Source of the DNA: Brevibacillus fortis
Lineage (GTDB): Bacteria > Bacillota > Bacilli > Brevibacillales > Brevibacillaceae
NCBI RefSeq assembly: GCF_003013395.1
Contig: NZ_PXZM01000036.1
Span: 1 to 64,000 of the forward strand
Direction: 5' to 3'
Length of the DNA stretch: 64,000 nt
Shown: in pieces, positions 48,946 to 57,939 of the stretch
How the letters are laid out: each line of letters starts with the position of its first letter
Position numbering within the stretch: the stretch's first letter is position 1
Made by a program: the position numbers and the translations under genes
Notes under the pieces: model-generated
The model's input: only the letters and a program-made list of their open reading frames with translations
Database searches by the model: none
What the model was told of the DNA's origin: nothing

Positions 48946-50337
48946 GTGAGTCGTTTTACATTCAGACTCCCGGAGCTCGGCGAGGGTATCCATGAAGGCG
49001 AAATCGTCAAATGGCACGTACAGCCCGGAGATTCCGTAGAAGAAGACCAAGTCATCATGGAAGTACAAAATGACAAGGCGGTTGTAGAAGTACCGTCGCC
49101 TGTTAAAGGTAAAGTTATCGAATTGAAAGTAACCGAGGGTACGGTTTCTGTAGTCGGCGATCCACTGATCGAGTTTGACGTTGAAGGCGAAATTCCGAAC
49201 CTGCCAGACCATGGTCATGGCGATTCCCATGCTGCTGAAGCGGCACCAGCGCCTCAAGCTGCAGACAAAATGGAGCCAGGCTGCGACATCGGTTCCCAAG
49301 TGAGCGCAAATGCGAACCAAGCACTGGAAACGCCAATGGCACAAGCAACTGCAACAGCAGTAGCGGCACCAATTGACCGTAAGCACGTGCTGGCTACGCC
49401 TTCCGTTCGTAAATACGCTCGTGAAAAAGGCGTGCAATTGGCTAATGTACCGGGTACTGGCAAAGTGGGTCGCATCACACGCGAAGACGTAGATCGCTTT
49501 GTATCTGGCGGAGCAGCAGCACCAACTGCACAAGCAGTGGCAGCTCCAGTAGCAACTGAGGCTCCTGTAGCAGCAGCTACTGGTGTAGCACAAGCAGCAG
49601 CGGCTCCAACTGTTCACCACACACCTACAGTTGGCGAGCTGGAAGAGCGCGTTCCGCTGAAAGGTATGCGTAAAGCAATCGCGAAAGCAATGGTGAAATC
49701 TGCTTACACAGCACCACACGTAACGATCTTCGACGAAGTGGATGTTACAGCGCTTGTCGCTATGCGTAAAGATGCGAAACCACTTGCTGAAGAGCGTGGT
49801 GTGAAGTTGACTTACTTGCCAATGATCGTGAAAGCAGTTGTAGCTGGTCTGAAGAAATTCCCAGAACTCAACGCTTCTATCGACGATGAGAAACAAGAAA
49901 TCATCTTCAAAAAGTACTACAACATCGGTATCGCTACCTCGACAGAAGACGGTTTGCTCGTTCCAGTTGTGAAATCGGCTGACAGCAAATCTATCTTCCA
50001 AATCGCAGGAGAAATCGGCGATCTGGCGAAGAAAGCACGCGACCGCAAAGCATCTGCAGATGAGTTGAAAGGTTCTACTTTCAGCATCACAAACATCGGT
50101 TCTGCTGGTGGTATGTTCTTTACGCCAATCATTAACTATCCAGAAGTAGCTATTCTGGGTGTTGGCCGTATTAGCGAAAAACCAGTTGTGAAAAACGGAG
50201 AAATCGTGGTAGGTCAAATGTTGCACCTGTCCTTGAGCTTTGACCACCGCTTGGTTGATGGCGAACCTGCACAGCGTTTCGTCAACTACGTGAAGCAGCT
50301 CTTGGAAAACCCAACGCTGCTCGTCATGGAGGGATAA
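48946..50337 (+). CDS. pdhC: dihydrolipoamide acetyltransferase (E2)
   Basis: Domains in order: lipoyl domain (residues 1-80, modified Lys in VQNDKAVVEV), Ala/Pro linker, peripheral subunit-binding domain (LATPSVRKYAREKGVQLANV, residues about 148-183), second Ala-rich linker and the catalytic CAT domain ending in DHRLVDGEPAQRFVN with the HxxxDG active site. GTG start with AAGGAGGAG upstream. It forms the core of the complex and transfers acetyl groups to CoA. Confidence 0.97.
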   Translation: MSRFTFRLPELGEGIHEGEIVKWHVQPGDSVEEDQVIMEVQNDKAVVEVPSPVKGKVIELKVTEGTVSVVGDPLIEFDVEGEIPNLPDHGHGDSHAAEAAPAPQAADKMEPGCDIGSQVSANANQALETPMAQATATAVAAPIDRKHVLATPSVRKYAREKGVQLANVPGTGKVGRITREDVDRFVSGGAAAPTAQAVAAPVATEAPVAAATGVAQAAAAPTVHHTPTVGELEERVPLKGMRKAIAKAMVKSAYTAPHVTIFDEVDVTALVAMRKDAKPLAEERGVKLTYLPMIVKAVVAGLKKFPELNASIDDEKQEIIFKKYYNIGIATSTEDGLLVPVVKSADSKSIFQIAGEIGDLAKKARDRKASADELKGSTFSITNIGSAGGMFFTPIINYPEVAILGVGRISEKPVVKNGEIVVGQMLHLSLSFDHRLVDGEPAQRFVNYVKQLLENPTLLVMEG

Positions 50338-50343
50338 GAGACA

Positions 50344-51753
50344 ATGGTAGTAGGTGAATTTACTACAGAAGTAGACGTGCTCGTAATCGGTGCTGGCCCA
50401 GGTGGATATGTTGCAGCGATTCGTGCAGCCCAAATGGGGAAAACAGTAGCTGTCGTGGAAAAAGGTGAGCTGGGCGGCGTATGCCTGAACGTAGGTTGCA
50501 TCCCTTCCAAAGCAATGATCCACGCTGCACATACGTATGAGCACACACAACATACAGAATCCATGGGTATTACCATGGAAAATGTAAAAGTGGATTTTGC
50601 CAAAGTACAAGAGTGGAAAAGCGGCATCGTAAAGCAACTGACTGGCGGTGTAGGCTCCCTCTTCAAAGGCAACAAAATCCAGGTAATCCCTGGTGAGGCA
50701 CTGTTCGTAAGTGAAAATGAAGTACGCGTATTCCACGGTTATGATGTCAACCGTTATCGCTTCCAGCATTGCATCATTGCAACTGGTTCGCGTCCAATCG
50801 AGTTGCCTGCATTCCCGTTTGGCAAACGCGTCATGTCTTCCACTGAAGCGCTGTCCTTGACTGAACTGCCGAAGAGCCTCGTGGTAATCGGCGGCGGATA
50901 CATCGGTATCGAGCTTGGTACTGTGTTCGCGAAGTTTGGTACAAAAGTAACCATTTTGGAAGGTTCCGATCAGATCTTGCCAGGATTTGAGCCAGACATG
51001 CCACGTTTGGTGGAACGCAAGCTGAAAAAGCTCGACGTTACCATCCATACCAAAGCACTGGCACAAGGAATGGAAGAGACAGACAACGGCGTGATCGTGA
51101 CTGCAGAAGTAAAAGGCGAGCAACAAAAGATCGAGGCGGAATACGTACTCGTTACTGTTGGACGTCGTCCGAATACAGATGAACTCGGTATTCGTGATAT
51201 CGGCATGAACGTGACTGACCGTGGGTTGATCGTTGTTGACAAGCAAGGCCGCACGAACATTCCTAACGTGTACGCGATCGGGGATATCGTAGCAGGTCCT
51301 GCATTGGCTCACAAAGCTTCCTACGAAGGTAAGGTTGCTGCCGAAGCGATTGCTGGGCATCCGGCAGAAGTGGACTACAAGGCGATTCCAGCGGTTGTAT
51401 TCTGCGATCCAGAAATCGCAAGCGTAGGAATCAATGAGAAAGAAGCAAAAGAAAAAGGCATCGATTACGTTGTAGGTCGTTTCCCATTCGCAGCAAACGG
51501 TCGCGCTCTGTCTGTAAATGCAGGCGAAGGCTACGTGAAGCTGATTGCAGAAAAAGAAACGAATCTCGTATTGGGTGCACAAATCGTTGGTCCAGAAGCA
51601 TCCAACATCATCGCAGAAATCGGATTGGCGATCGAAATGGGAGCGACACTCGAAGACATCGAGTTGACCATCCACGCACATCCAACTCTGGGTGAAGTAA
51701 CTATGGAAGCTGCTGAATTGGCTCTGGGTCGTCCGATCCACGTCATGAAATAG
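50344..51753 (+). CDS. pdhD: dihydrolipoamide dehydrogenase (E3)
   Basis: The FAD-binding GAGPGGYVAAIRAAQMG, redox disulfide GGVCLNVGCIPSKA, NAD-binding GGGYIGIELGTVFAKFG and the C-terminal dimer motif with His-Glu (TIHAHPTLGE) are all present in 469 aa. It reoxidises the E2 lipoyl groups. The start is 6 bases after the pdhC stop. A terminator follows. Confidence 0.97.
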   Translation: MVVGEFTTEVDVLVIGAGPGGYVAAIRAAQMGKTVAVVEKGELGGVCLNVGCIPSKAMIHAAHTYEHTQHTESMGITMENVKVDFAKVQEWKSGIVKQLTGGVGSLFKGNKIQVIPGEALFVSENEVRVFHGYDVNRYRFQHCIIATGSRPIELPAFPFGKRVMSSTEALSLTELPKSLVVIGGGYIGIELGTVFAKFGTKVTILEGSDQILPGFEPDMPRLVERKLKKLDVTIHTKALAQGMEETDNGVIVTAEVKGEQQKIEAEYVLVTVGRRPNTDELGIRDIGMNVTDRGLIVVDKQGRTNIPNVYAIGDIVAGPALAHKASYEGKVAAEAIAGHPAEVDYKAIPAVVFCDPEIASVGINEKEAKEKGIDYVVGRFPFAANGRALSVNAGEGYVKLIAEKETNLVLGAQIVGPEASNIIAEIGLAIEMGATLEDIELTIHAHPTLGEVTMEAAELALGRPIHVMK

Positions 51754-51761
51754 AAAGTGGG

Positions 51762-51798
51762 AAAAGCCTTGTGCCGGAATTGGGTGCAAGGCTTTTTC
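51762..51798 (+). terminator. terminator of the pdh operon
   Basis: AAAAGCCTTGTGCC and GGTGCAAGGCTTTTT arms then TC-rich DNA. Confidence 0.85.
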
Positions 51799-51875
51799 TT
51801 CCACATCTTACCCTTTCCACCTGTTCTTATATAATGTAAAATAGTGGGAGACAACATTTGGTGGGGGTCTGCAGC

Positions 51876-52037
51876 ATGGAAACTACGAGTAAGATGATTG
51901 ATGACTTGCGACTAAAGCTAGAACGCGCAGCAAAAGATGCAGGTTACAATTTTCTTGACCCTGAAATCGTGAGAATCAGTCAACAATTAGATAAATTGAT
52001 CGTCGCCCATATGCAACATGAAAAACGCCCTTCATGA
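51876..52037 (+). CDS. Spo0E-like sporulation aspartyl-phosphatase, 53 aa
   Basis: A short helical hairpin: KMIDDLRLKLERAAKDAGYN, then LDPEIVRISQQLDKLI. The SQxLD motif is the signature of Spo0E-family phosphatases, which dephosphorylate Spo0A~P and delay sporulation. GGGGGT lies upstream of the ATG. The stop codon lies inside a terminator hairpin. Confidence 0.85.
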   Translation: METTSKMIDDLRLKLERAAKDAGYNFLDPEIVRISQQLDKLIVAHMQHEKRPS

Positions 52038-52048
52038 GGGCGTTTTTG
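52021..52048. terminator. bidirectional terminator overlapping both stops
   Basis: AAAAACGCCCT and AGGGCGTTTTT, 11-bp perfect stem. It contains the Spo0E-like stop (52035-52037) and the stop of the minus-strand gene. Confidence 0.9.
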
Positions 52049-52793
52049 GTTGAGAAGGTGCTTCCGAGATGGAATACAGCAAATGGGCATTCCAGCCTTT
52101 TTTCGTAAGCGTGGGTTCTTGGGCATAATAATAGCTAGGATATAGAATGAGATGCTGAGCATCATAGCTTGGGCCGTTACTCGGACAGGTAAGTTGATGA
52201 GCTTCTGTGTCATAGGTAATTGCGGGAGAAATGGATTGCAGATAGGTGGTAAGGGATTCGATTCCTTGTAAAGAGTAATAAATCCGTTCTGCCTCACGCA
52301 CAAATTTTGGGGCAATCGCCTCCCAATTCGCCTCAAAAAATAACTGCCAATAAGATGAAACGAATAGGCTAAAACGGCCTTTCACATAATCGGCATCCTC
52401 TTCTAAATCGAAGGAAACCGTAGGAGTGTCGTGATGCGATATCCACGCCTCCAAGATCGGTTTCATACTACGCACAAAATGATCAGTGGAAAGTGTTACG
52501 AAGTACTCATATTGATCATCTACGGCCATCACACCTTTTGTATGTAGGGGGTCAAATGAGTCTGGGATCCCATATCGAAAGAGCGGGACAAAATAACCCC
52601 ATTCTTTTAAAAGACGGGCTGACTCAAACTGCTCTAACTTTTCTTCGGTCCAATACGCAAATCGCTCGGGAGGTGCCTCTTGGGCGAGTGTATACAAACT
52701 AGCAGCCATCTCATACAGCGGGGATACACTATAGCTGATCAAATTGGAAAGAGGGCTATGGTTGCCCGGAAGTGGAATGGTGATCATCTTCAC
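52032..52793 (-). CDS. DUF5937-like protein without an evident HTH
   Basis: SVSPLYEMAASLYTLAQEAP, then ERFAYWTEEKLEQFESARLL resembles the DUF5937 domain that usually precedes an ArsR-type winged helix. Here the protein ends after 253 aa without a visible HTH. Function unknown; it could be a ligand-sensing derivative. No signal peptide. The weak ribosome site makes the start uncertain. Confidence 0.55.
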   Translation of the reverse strand: MKMITIPLPGNHSPLSNLISYSVSPLYEMAASLYTLAQEAPPERFAYWTEEKLEQFESARLLKEWGYFVPLFRYGIPDSFDPLHTKGVMAVDDQYEYFVTLSTDHFVRSMKPILEAWISHHDTPTVSFDLEEDADYVKGRFSLFVSSYWQLFFEANWEAIAPKFVREAERIYYSLQGIESLTTYLQSISPAITYDTEAHQLTCPSNGPSYDAQHLILYPSYYYAQEPTLTKKGWNAHLLYSISEAPSQPKTPS

Positions 52794-52879
52794 TTAACCT
52801 CCATCAAGGATACTAAATTTATCATAGTGCATCCTTGTGGGACAATTCAATCATTTTCGATGTTAAAAAAAGGAAGGGA

Positions 52880-52914
52880 AGAGGCACCCGACTGCAATTG
52901 AGCCGGGTGCCATT
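52880..52914 (-). terminator. terminator of the SspP-like gene
   Basis: GGCACCCG and CGGGTGCC arms then TTCCTTTTTTT on the minus strand. Confidence 0.8.
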
Positions 52915-52916
52915 CA

Positions 52917-53066
52917 TTATCCTTCTCGTGTTTGAATGGAACGCGAGTGATTTTGCTGCTTCACTTTTTTAGAGCCGGGCTGGGGTTCGCCAGTCTGTTC
53001 CAGCGGTCGAGCTACATTATTGTAAGTTTGATGCGGATTTTCATCAAGAATATGGTCCTTTTCCAT
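52917..53066 (-). CDS. sspP: small acid-soluble spore protein P-like, 49 aa
   Basis: PLEQTGEPQPGSKKVKQQNH followed by SRSIQTREG fits the SspP consensus PGQPEPLSGSKKVKNRNHxR. SspP is a forespore-expressed minor SASP. AAGGAG lies 8 bases before the ATG and a strong terminator follows. Confidence 0.75.
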   Translation of the reverse strand: MEKDHILDENPHQTYNNVARPLEQTGEPQPGSKKVKQQNHSRSIQTREG

Positions 53067-53086
53067 AAAATCAACTCCTTCTTTAC

Positions 53087-53308
53087 CTAGTTTGGCGTAA
53101 ACTCATGATGACGAATCATAGGAAATGCTGGTATTCTATAATGAGGTTGTTCTAAAAGTCGTCTTTTGGTCACGATGTTGTCCTGAAAGCTTGGTCGACA
53201 TCGAAATTGGCGTTCACCTTTGAAGTCCGGTGCTGAAAAGACAACTTTTTGAACTTGTATGGTAAGGGGAAGCATGTCCACATTTAGAAGGAATTGATAT
53301 GTTGTCAA
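53087..53308 (-). CDS. hypothetical protein, up to 73 aa
   Basis: A TTG start at 53308 has no good ribosome site; an internal ATG (MLPLTIQVQKVVFSAPDFKG) is about 12 codons in. The middle GERQFRCRPSFQDNIVTKRR is protein-like. No family recognised. It could be a real small gene or chance. Confidence 0.35.
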   Translation of the reverse strand: MTTYQFLLNVDMLPLTIQVQKVVFSAPDFKGERQFRCRPSFQDNIVTKRRLLEQPHYRIPAFPMIRHHEFTPN

Positions 53309-53399
53309 AACTACAGAATGGCACGATACTGTTTATAGAACATAATATTTATTATGTAAACAATAAACGAGCTCTGCTGGTCTGGAAGGAGCGAGAACT

Positions 53400-54257
53400 A
53401 TGCCGGTCTTAATCGCCCCCGTATTCAATTCAACCACAGCGCAGCCCGTTCGGATCGATTTGCCTAATTCGTACACTCTTATATCAGGCGCCAAGAAGCC
53501 ATATGAGATCGCGTCTCGTTTCTTGCGCAATGAGATGGACGAGAACAAGCGAACCTTTGATTTGCGTGTAGATCCCAGCAGTTTATTTTTAGTTGGGGAT
53601 CACGAAGAGATGAAAGTAACGGATGATCGGGTGTGGATTGAAGAAATCGAAAGTAAGCTGAATCTAGCGTCCATAAAGGGGACTTGTTCGATTCCTTACA
53701 TTATCACTGTCAATGGCAATATGTATGGCATTACGTATTTGAAGCGATCACTTGATGGTGACAAGTACTCATTTGATGATGAAGCTGCGAGCATTTTCAC
53801 TTCATTAGTCGAACAGAAGCTGCCGTCCCTTGCTTTTCGTCGCTATGCGCTCTCGCTGGAGAAGAAAAACTACGAGGATCAGCTGTTGGATCTGTGGATT
53901 GCGTTGGAATCATTGTTCGTTCCCGATGGCAAAAAAGGCGAGATTACCTATAAACTGCGTGTTCGAATGGCGTACTATTTTGGAGACACCGCCTTGCAGC
54001 GAGAACGGATTGCACAGTTTGTAAAAAAATCGTACAATCATCGCTCAGAGATTGTGCATAGTGGCAAGCTGTTCGGTGACAAGCTGGCTGCAGAAGTCAA
54101 TACGCTGAGGGTGATGACACGAGCAGCGATCTTGAACATCGCTGGAGAAGGTGTCAACCTTCAGGATATGCGTGTGCGGCTGGACGAATTGGTATTTACA
54201 GGCGAATCTTATGTGGCACGGCACGCTCCCACTTTTTTTGAAAGAATTTTGTTGTAA
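53400..54257 (+). CDS. Apea-like HEPN-domain protein
   Basis: The C-terminal part (about residues 160-270) has DLWIALESLFVPDG and YNHRSEIVHSGKLFGDK. RSEIVH gives the R-x4-H catalytic motif of HEPN ribonucleases, in the Apea-like clade. The N-terminal half (APVFNSTTAQPVRIDLPNSY onward) has no recognised domain and might be a sensor. Apea-like HEPN proteins include anti-phage abortive systems, but also others. GGAAGGAG lies 8 bases before the ATG. Confidence 0.75.
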   Translation: MPVLIAPVFNSTTAQPVRIDLPNSYTLISGAKKPYEIASRFLRNEMDENKRTFDLRVDPSSLFLVGDHEEMKVTDDRVWIEEIESKLNLASIKGTCSIPYIITVNGNMYGITYLKRSLDGDKYSFDDEAASIFTSLVEQKLPSLAFRRYALSLEKKNYEDQLLDLWIALESLFVPDGKKGEITYKLRVRMAYYFGDTALQRERIAQFVKKSYNHRSEIVHSGKLFGDKLAAEVNTLRVMTRAAILNIAGEGVNLQDMRVRLDELVFTGESYVARHAPTFFERILL

Positions 54258-54295
54258 GCCTCGTAGAGGAAACAGATCAGGAGGAAGAATAGAGC

Positions 54296-55867
54296 ATGAG
54301 TGTTTTGATCGTAGAGAATTTGTCCCATGGTTTTGGGGACCGTGTTTTGTTTCGTGATGTGTCTTTTCGTTTGCAACCGAATGACCGTGTGGGACTCGTA
54401 GGCGCAAACGGTACCGGAAAATCAACGATGATGGGGATTTTGACTGGTCAAAACTTGCCTGATAACGGTCGCATTGAATGGATGCCAAAAATCGAATACG
54501 GATATTTGGACCAGCATACGAAGCTACAGGCAGGTAAAACGATTCGCGACGTACTCAAGGATGCCTTCCTGCCGCTGTTGGAGCAAGAGGCTGAACTGAT
54601 GACGATTGGAGAAAAGATGGCCGAGGCAACTCCTGAGGAACTGGAAGAATTGTTGGAGCGCATGGGTGAAATTCAAGACAAGCTGGAAACAAGCGGCTTT
54701 TATTTGATCGATGCGAAAGTAGATGAAATCGCCAACGCTTTGGGTTTGAGTGCAATCGGTTTAGAGCGTGACGTTGCATCGCTCTCTGGTGGTCAGCGTA
54801 CCAAGGTTCTTTTGGCAAAATTGCTGCTGGAAAAACCGACCGTTCTATTGCTGGATGAGCCGACAAACTATCTGGATGAAGAGCATATCGTGTGGCTGAA
54901 AAACTACTTGAGGGAATATCCTTATGCCTTCATGTTGATTTCCCATGACACGACTTTCATGAATGAAGTTGTGAATGTGATTTATCATTTGGAATTTACC
55001 AAGCTGAATCGTTACACAGGGAACTACGAATCCTTCCTGGCTCAGTCTGAGACGAAACGCAGTCAGCACTTTGACGCATTCGAGAAACAGCAGGAAGAAA
55101 TCGCGAAAATGGAAGACTTTATTGCACGCAATAAAGCACGTGCGTCTACTACCGGCCGCGCGAAGAGCCGTCAAAAGCAGCTCGATAAAATGGATCGTAT
55201 CGACAAGCCGGAAACGGCTGCGAAACCTTCGTTTATCTTTAAGGAATCCCGGGCTAGTAGCCGTTTTGTCATCGAGGCTGAAAACTTGGAGATCGGATAT
55301 TCTCAAGCACTGCTGCCAAAGTTGAGTGTGAAGCTGGAGCGCGGTGAAAAAGTAGCGATTGTCGGTATGAATGGTGTCGGTAAGTCTACCCTGTTGAAAA
55401 CGTTGCTGGGCGTGATTCCTCCACTGAATGGAAAGCTGGAGAAAGGCGATTTCCTCCATCCTGCTTACTTTGAGCAAGAAGTTAAGGCGAAGCCAATTAC
55501 AGCACTCGATGATGTATGGAATGAATTCCCTTCCATGAATAACCATGAGGTTCGCGGAGCGTTGGCACGTTGTGGCTTGAAAAATGAGCACATCAATCGC
55601 AATTTGAATGCTTTGTCCGGGGGCGAGCAAGCAAAAGTTCGTCTCTGTAAATTATTGCAGCGCGAAAGCAACTGGCTGGTATTTGACGAGCCGACAAACC
55701 ACTTGGATGTCGTCGCCAAGGAAGAACTCAAACGCTCCTTGAAGGAGTTCAAAGGGACCGTTCTTCTCGTCTGCCACGAACCTGAATTTTATGAGGATTG
55801 GGTCACACAGACGTGGGATGTTGAGAAATGGAGCTTGGAACAGGCAAAAACACCGATTCAATTGTAA
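54296..55867 (+). CDS. ABC-F family ATPase
   Basis: Two ABC cassettes in one chain: Walker A GANGTGKST and signature LSGGQRTK with LLLDEPTNYLDEEH in the first; GMNGVGKST, LSGGEQAK and VFDEPTNHLD in the second, joined by a charged linker of about 80 aa. No membrane part, as expected for ABC-F factors that act on the ribosome E site. The YbiT/YkpA-like linker size argues for a housekeeping rather than antibiotic-resistance type. It starts 38 bp after the HEPN gene. Confidence 0.92.
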   Translation: MSVLIVENLSHGFGDRVLFRDVSFRLQPNDRVGLVGANGTGKSTMMGILTGQNLPDNGRIEWMPKIEYGYLDQHTKLQAGKTIRDVLKDAFLPLLEQEAELMTIGEKMAEATPEELEELLERMGEIQDKLETSGFYLIDAKVDEIANALGLSAIGLERDVASLSGGQRTKVLLAKLLLEKPTVLLLDEPTNYLDEEHIVWLKNYLREYPYAFMLISHDTTFMNEVVNVIYHLEFTKLNRYTGNYESFLAQSETKRSQHFDAFEKQQEEIAKMEDFIARNKARASTTGRAKSRQKQLDKMDRIDKPETAAKPSFIFKESRASSRFVIEAENLEIGYSQALLPKLSVKLERGEKVAIVGMNGVGKSTLLKTLLGVIPPLNGKLEKGDFLHPAYFEQEVKAKPITALDDVWNEFPSMNNHEVRGALARCGLKNEHINRNLNALSGGEQAKVRLCKLLQRESNWLVFDEPTNHLDVVAKEELKRSLKEFKGTVLLVCHEPEFYEDWVTQTWDVEKWSLEQAKTPIQL

Positions 55868-55871
55868 AAGG

Positions 55872-55914
55872 AAAAAACAGGCAGTCACCATTGGGTGAGA
55901 CTGCCTGTTTTTTT
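55872..55914 (+). terminator. terminator of the ABC-F gene
   Basis: AAACAGGCAGTC and GACTGCCTGTTT arms then seven T. Confidence 0.9.
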
Positions 55915-56428
55915 ATGTGAGCGACGCATTTCGCATACGGATCATGGAAAAGTGCAAACTGCTTTGTAGCAATGAATCTCGAAGCGGCAAAAGTGAAGGC
56001 GTTATTCGCAATTCAATATCCGCTTGGCTAAGGCAGTGCACGAGATCTCCTAATGGCTTTACGTCTAGTGGTGTAACGGCTTCCTTTGACAAAAAGTAGC
56101 CCGCACCTTCGTCCCAGCAATAAAAAGATTCTGGAGAGAAGGTATATTCATATAGTTTTGTTTTTGTAAGAACCGGATACCATTTGCTTTCGATCGCGAT
56201 GACCATTTTGGCACTCGTCAAGCCAAGAAAGCGCTCAAAGTCTGCCGCCTCGGAATCTGCTTTTTTGTAAAAGCAAATCCTCGGGCAATCTCGCGGTAAA
56301 TAATACATCGGCGCTCGTGCTTCATCAATCGCCCATACAGCCGGAGCAAGTGTGGGGTGGGAGGGATGTGCGCGAGGCTGAAAAATCGTAATGGTCGGGT
56401 CTTCACTATAATGAAAGAGTCTTCGCAT
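55913..56428 (-). CDS. DUF6886 family protein
   Basis: MRRLFHYSEDPTITIFQPRA, then PAVWAIDEARAPMYYLPRDC fits the DUF6886 start (RLFHYSEE...VWAIDExHxPxYxFPRDCPR). 171 aa. Function unknown. The frame end lies close to the ABC-F terminator. Confidence 0.8.
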   Translation of the reverse strand: MRRLFHYSEDPTITIFQPRAHPSHPTLAPAVWAIDEARAPMYYLPRDCPRICFYKKADSEAADFERFLGLTSAKMVIAIESKWYPVLTKTKLYEYTFSPESFYCWDEGAGYFLSKEAVTPLDVKPLGDLVHCLSQADIELRITPSLLPLRDSLLQSSLHFSMIRMRNASLT

Positions 56429-56463
56429 GTATCCAGTGACCTCCTCTAACCCTCAACACTTTC

Positions 56464-57528
56464 TTAAAAAACAGCCCACGCATTTGGCAAATAGCGGCCT
56501 CGATGATACGGAGAAGACGTCTTCGTGATGGCTTCGCCGTTGTGCAGCATCATGGAGCTGGAACCACCGTCCATGGCCATTGCCGTAACCACACCGCGCT
56601 CGGCCAATACTTCCGCCATATCGTTCATGCTTGCACCGATGGAGTGGCCAGGCTGGCGTCCGTCAATGACAGCAAATACGATTGTCCCGTCTTCTTTTTG
56701 TCCAATCGCGGTACGGGGTTGAATCCCCCAGCTTTTGGCAGGCTTACCTTCAAACATATTTTTCCCGTTTACAATTAACTGGGGACGGAAGCTCACAGCG
56801 TCACGCACACCCATCTTTACGAGCTGTTCAGCCGAGTAGCTGCCTGTAATCAGTTTACCGTCAAACGTAAGCCCTAATGCGGTTTCTCCGCTTCTCGGAT
56901 TGTAGCCCTGCAAAATCTTCCCGTCGTGGATGACGACTCCGTAGGCACGCGCTCCTTTGCCGTAGCCGTCTGGGTCAGCGAATCCGCTCGCATTGACAAT
57001 CCCGATGGCTTCTGTTTTCTTCACAAACTCATCGAGCAGATCTCCACGGTCCTTCCGATTCGTAACGACGAGCCGTACTCTGCTCGGGTCGCTAATGTAC
57101 ATGATTTTTCCTTTAAAGTAATAACTGCCTTTCGAGACGTCAAGCTCCTCGATCTCGATTAGCTCCTTTGGTTTCTGTGGAAGTGTGACTGTTACCAGAT
57201 TCGATTTCGTCGGAACAGGAGGTCCTACCGTGACTGTGCCTTCGGAATTGATAACGGTTGGATGTGTAATTTGCTGCTTCAGTTCTTTCAGTTTTTCATC
57301 AGGTAAAAACGTATAGGGGGCCCAGTAATCATGCTGTGTTGTCAACAAAGTGCCTGCCGCCCACTCTCGTAATTCTACTCCGTTTTTCGTTCCAAATAAA
57401 AAAATAATTCCCAGTAAAGCTACGGACGTACAGGTTAAGGCAGTGCCGAGCATCCATTTCTTAACCCAACGCCATGGTCTTTTGCGCTTGACTCGTTTGC
57501 GAGTGTGAGTGCGCGATAACGTCTCCAT
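56464..57528 (-). CDS. phosphodiester glycosidase (NAGPA) family protein
   Basis: A cationic N-terminus with one membrane helix (residues about 25-48) leads to an extracellular domain: EAIGIVNASGFADPDGYGKG, then PRTAIGQKEDGTIVFAVIDG and VVTAMAMDGGSSSMMLHNGE. The DGGxSxxM motif marks the NAGPA domain, which in relatives cleaves GlcNAc-1-phosphodiesters or binds polysaccharide. The ATG at 57528 is preferred to a TTG at 57552. About 354 aa. Confidence 0.85.
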   Translation of the reverse strand: METLSRTHTRKRVKRKRPWRWVKKWMLGTALTCTSVALLGIIFLFGTKNGVELREWAAGTLLTTQHDYWAPYTFLPDEKLKELKQQITHPTVINSEGTVTVGPPVPTKSNLVTVTLPQKPKELIEIEELDVSKGSYYFKGKIMYISDPSRVRLVVTNRKDRGDLLDEFVKKTEAIGIVNASGFADPDGYGKGARAYGVVIHDGKILQGYNPRSGETALGLTFDGKLITGSYSAEQLVKMGVRDAVSFRPQLIVNGKNMFEGKPAKSWGIQPRTAIGQKEDGTIVFAVIDGRQPGHSIGASMNDMAEVLAERGVVTAMAMDGGSSSMMLHNGEAITKTSSPYHRGRYLPNAWAVF

Positions 57529-57663
57529 TTCATATTCACATCCATCTAACAAATTGTTCTAGGGTTATCGTTCCTATAGGAAAAGACGCATGACCGGGTA
57601 AAAGGTTTCAGGAAAATAATATGTGATCACACTGGTCAAAATAAAGGGTAGGAGGTGATAGGT

Positions 57664-57807
57664 GTGCGTGACTATGATGAGGCGTTTCAAAAGGAAGTAG
57701 AGGAGTACATGGAAAGTCCAAAAGGGACACGTAACCAAACCACCAGCCGGGACCGTCAAGACCAGGGTGAGAAGCAGGAAACCCGTATCGATTCCAACAA
57801 CGGGTAG
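57664..57807 (+). CDS. small hydrophilic protein, 47 aa
   Basis: GTG start with AGGAGGTGA 8 bases upstream. VRDYDEAFQKEVEEYMESPK, then GTRNQTTSRDRQDQGEKQET is acidic then mixed, with no hydrophobic core. Possibly an unstructured or spore-associated protein; not recognised. Confidence 0.55.
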   Translation: MRDYDEAFQKEVEEYMESPKGTRNQTTSRDRQDQGEKQETRIDSNNG

Positions 57808-57939
57808 TAGGAAGGTCAGGCGAAGTCCATCGCGGATTTCGCCTGTTTTTATCTATCTGCTATGGGCCTTACCTCTGTTTTCTACCTGCAAAGTGTGGTA
57901 AGCTTACCCAATGCACGAATTTATGCCAGGAGGGTTTTT

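Noticed and set aside
48928..51804. 958-aa minus-strand ORF opposite pdhCD
   Set aside because: Same reasoning: complementary to well-identified E2 and E3 genes, biased composition, no start signal.
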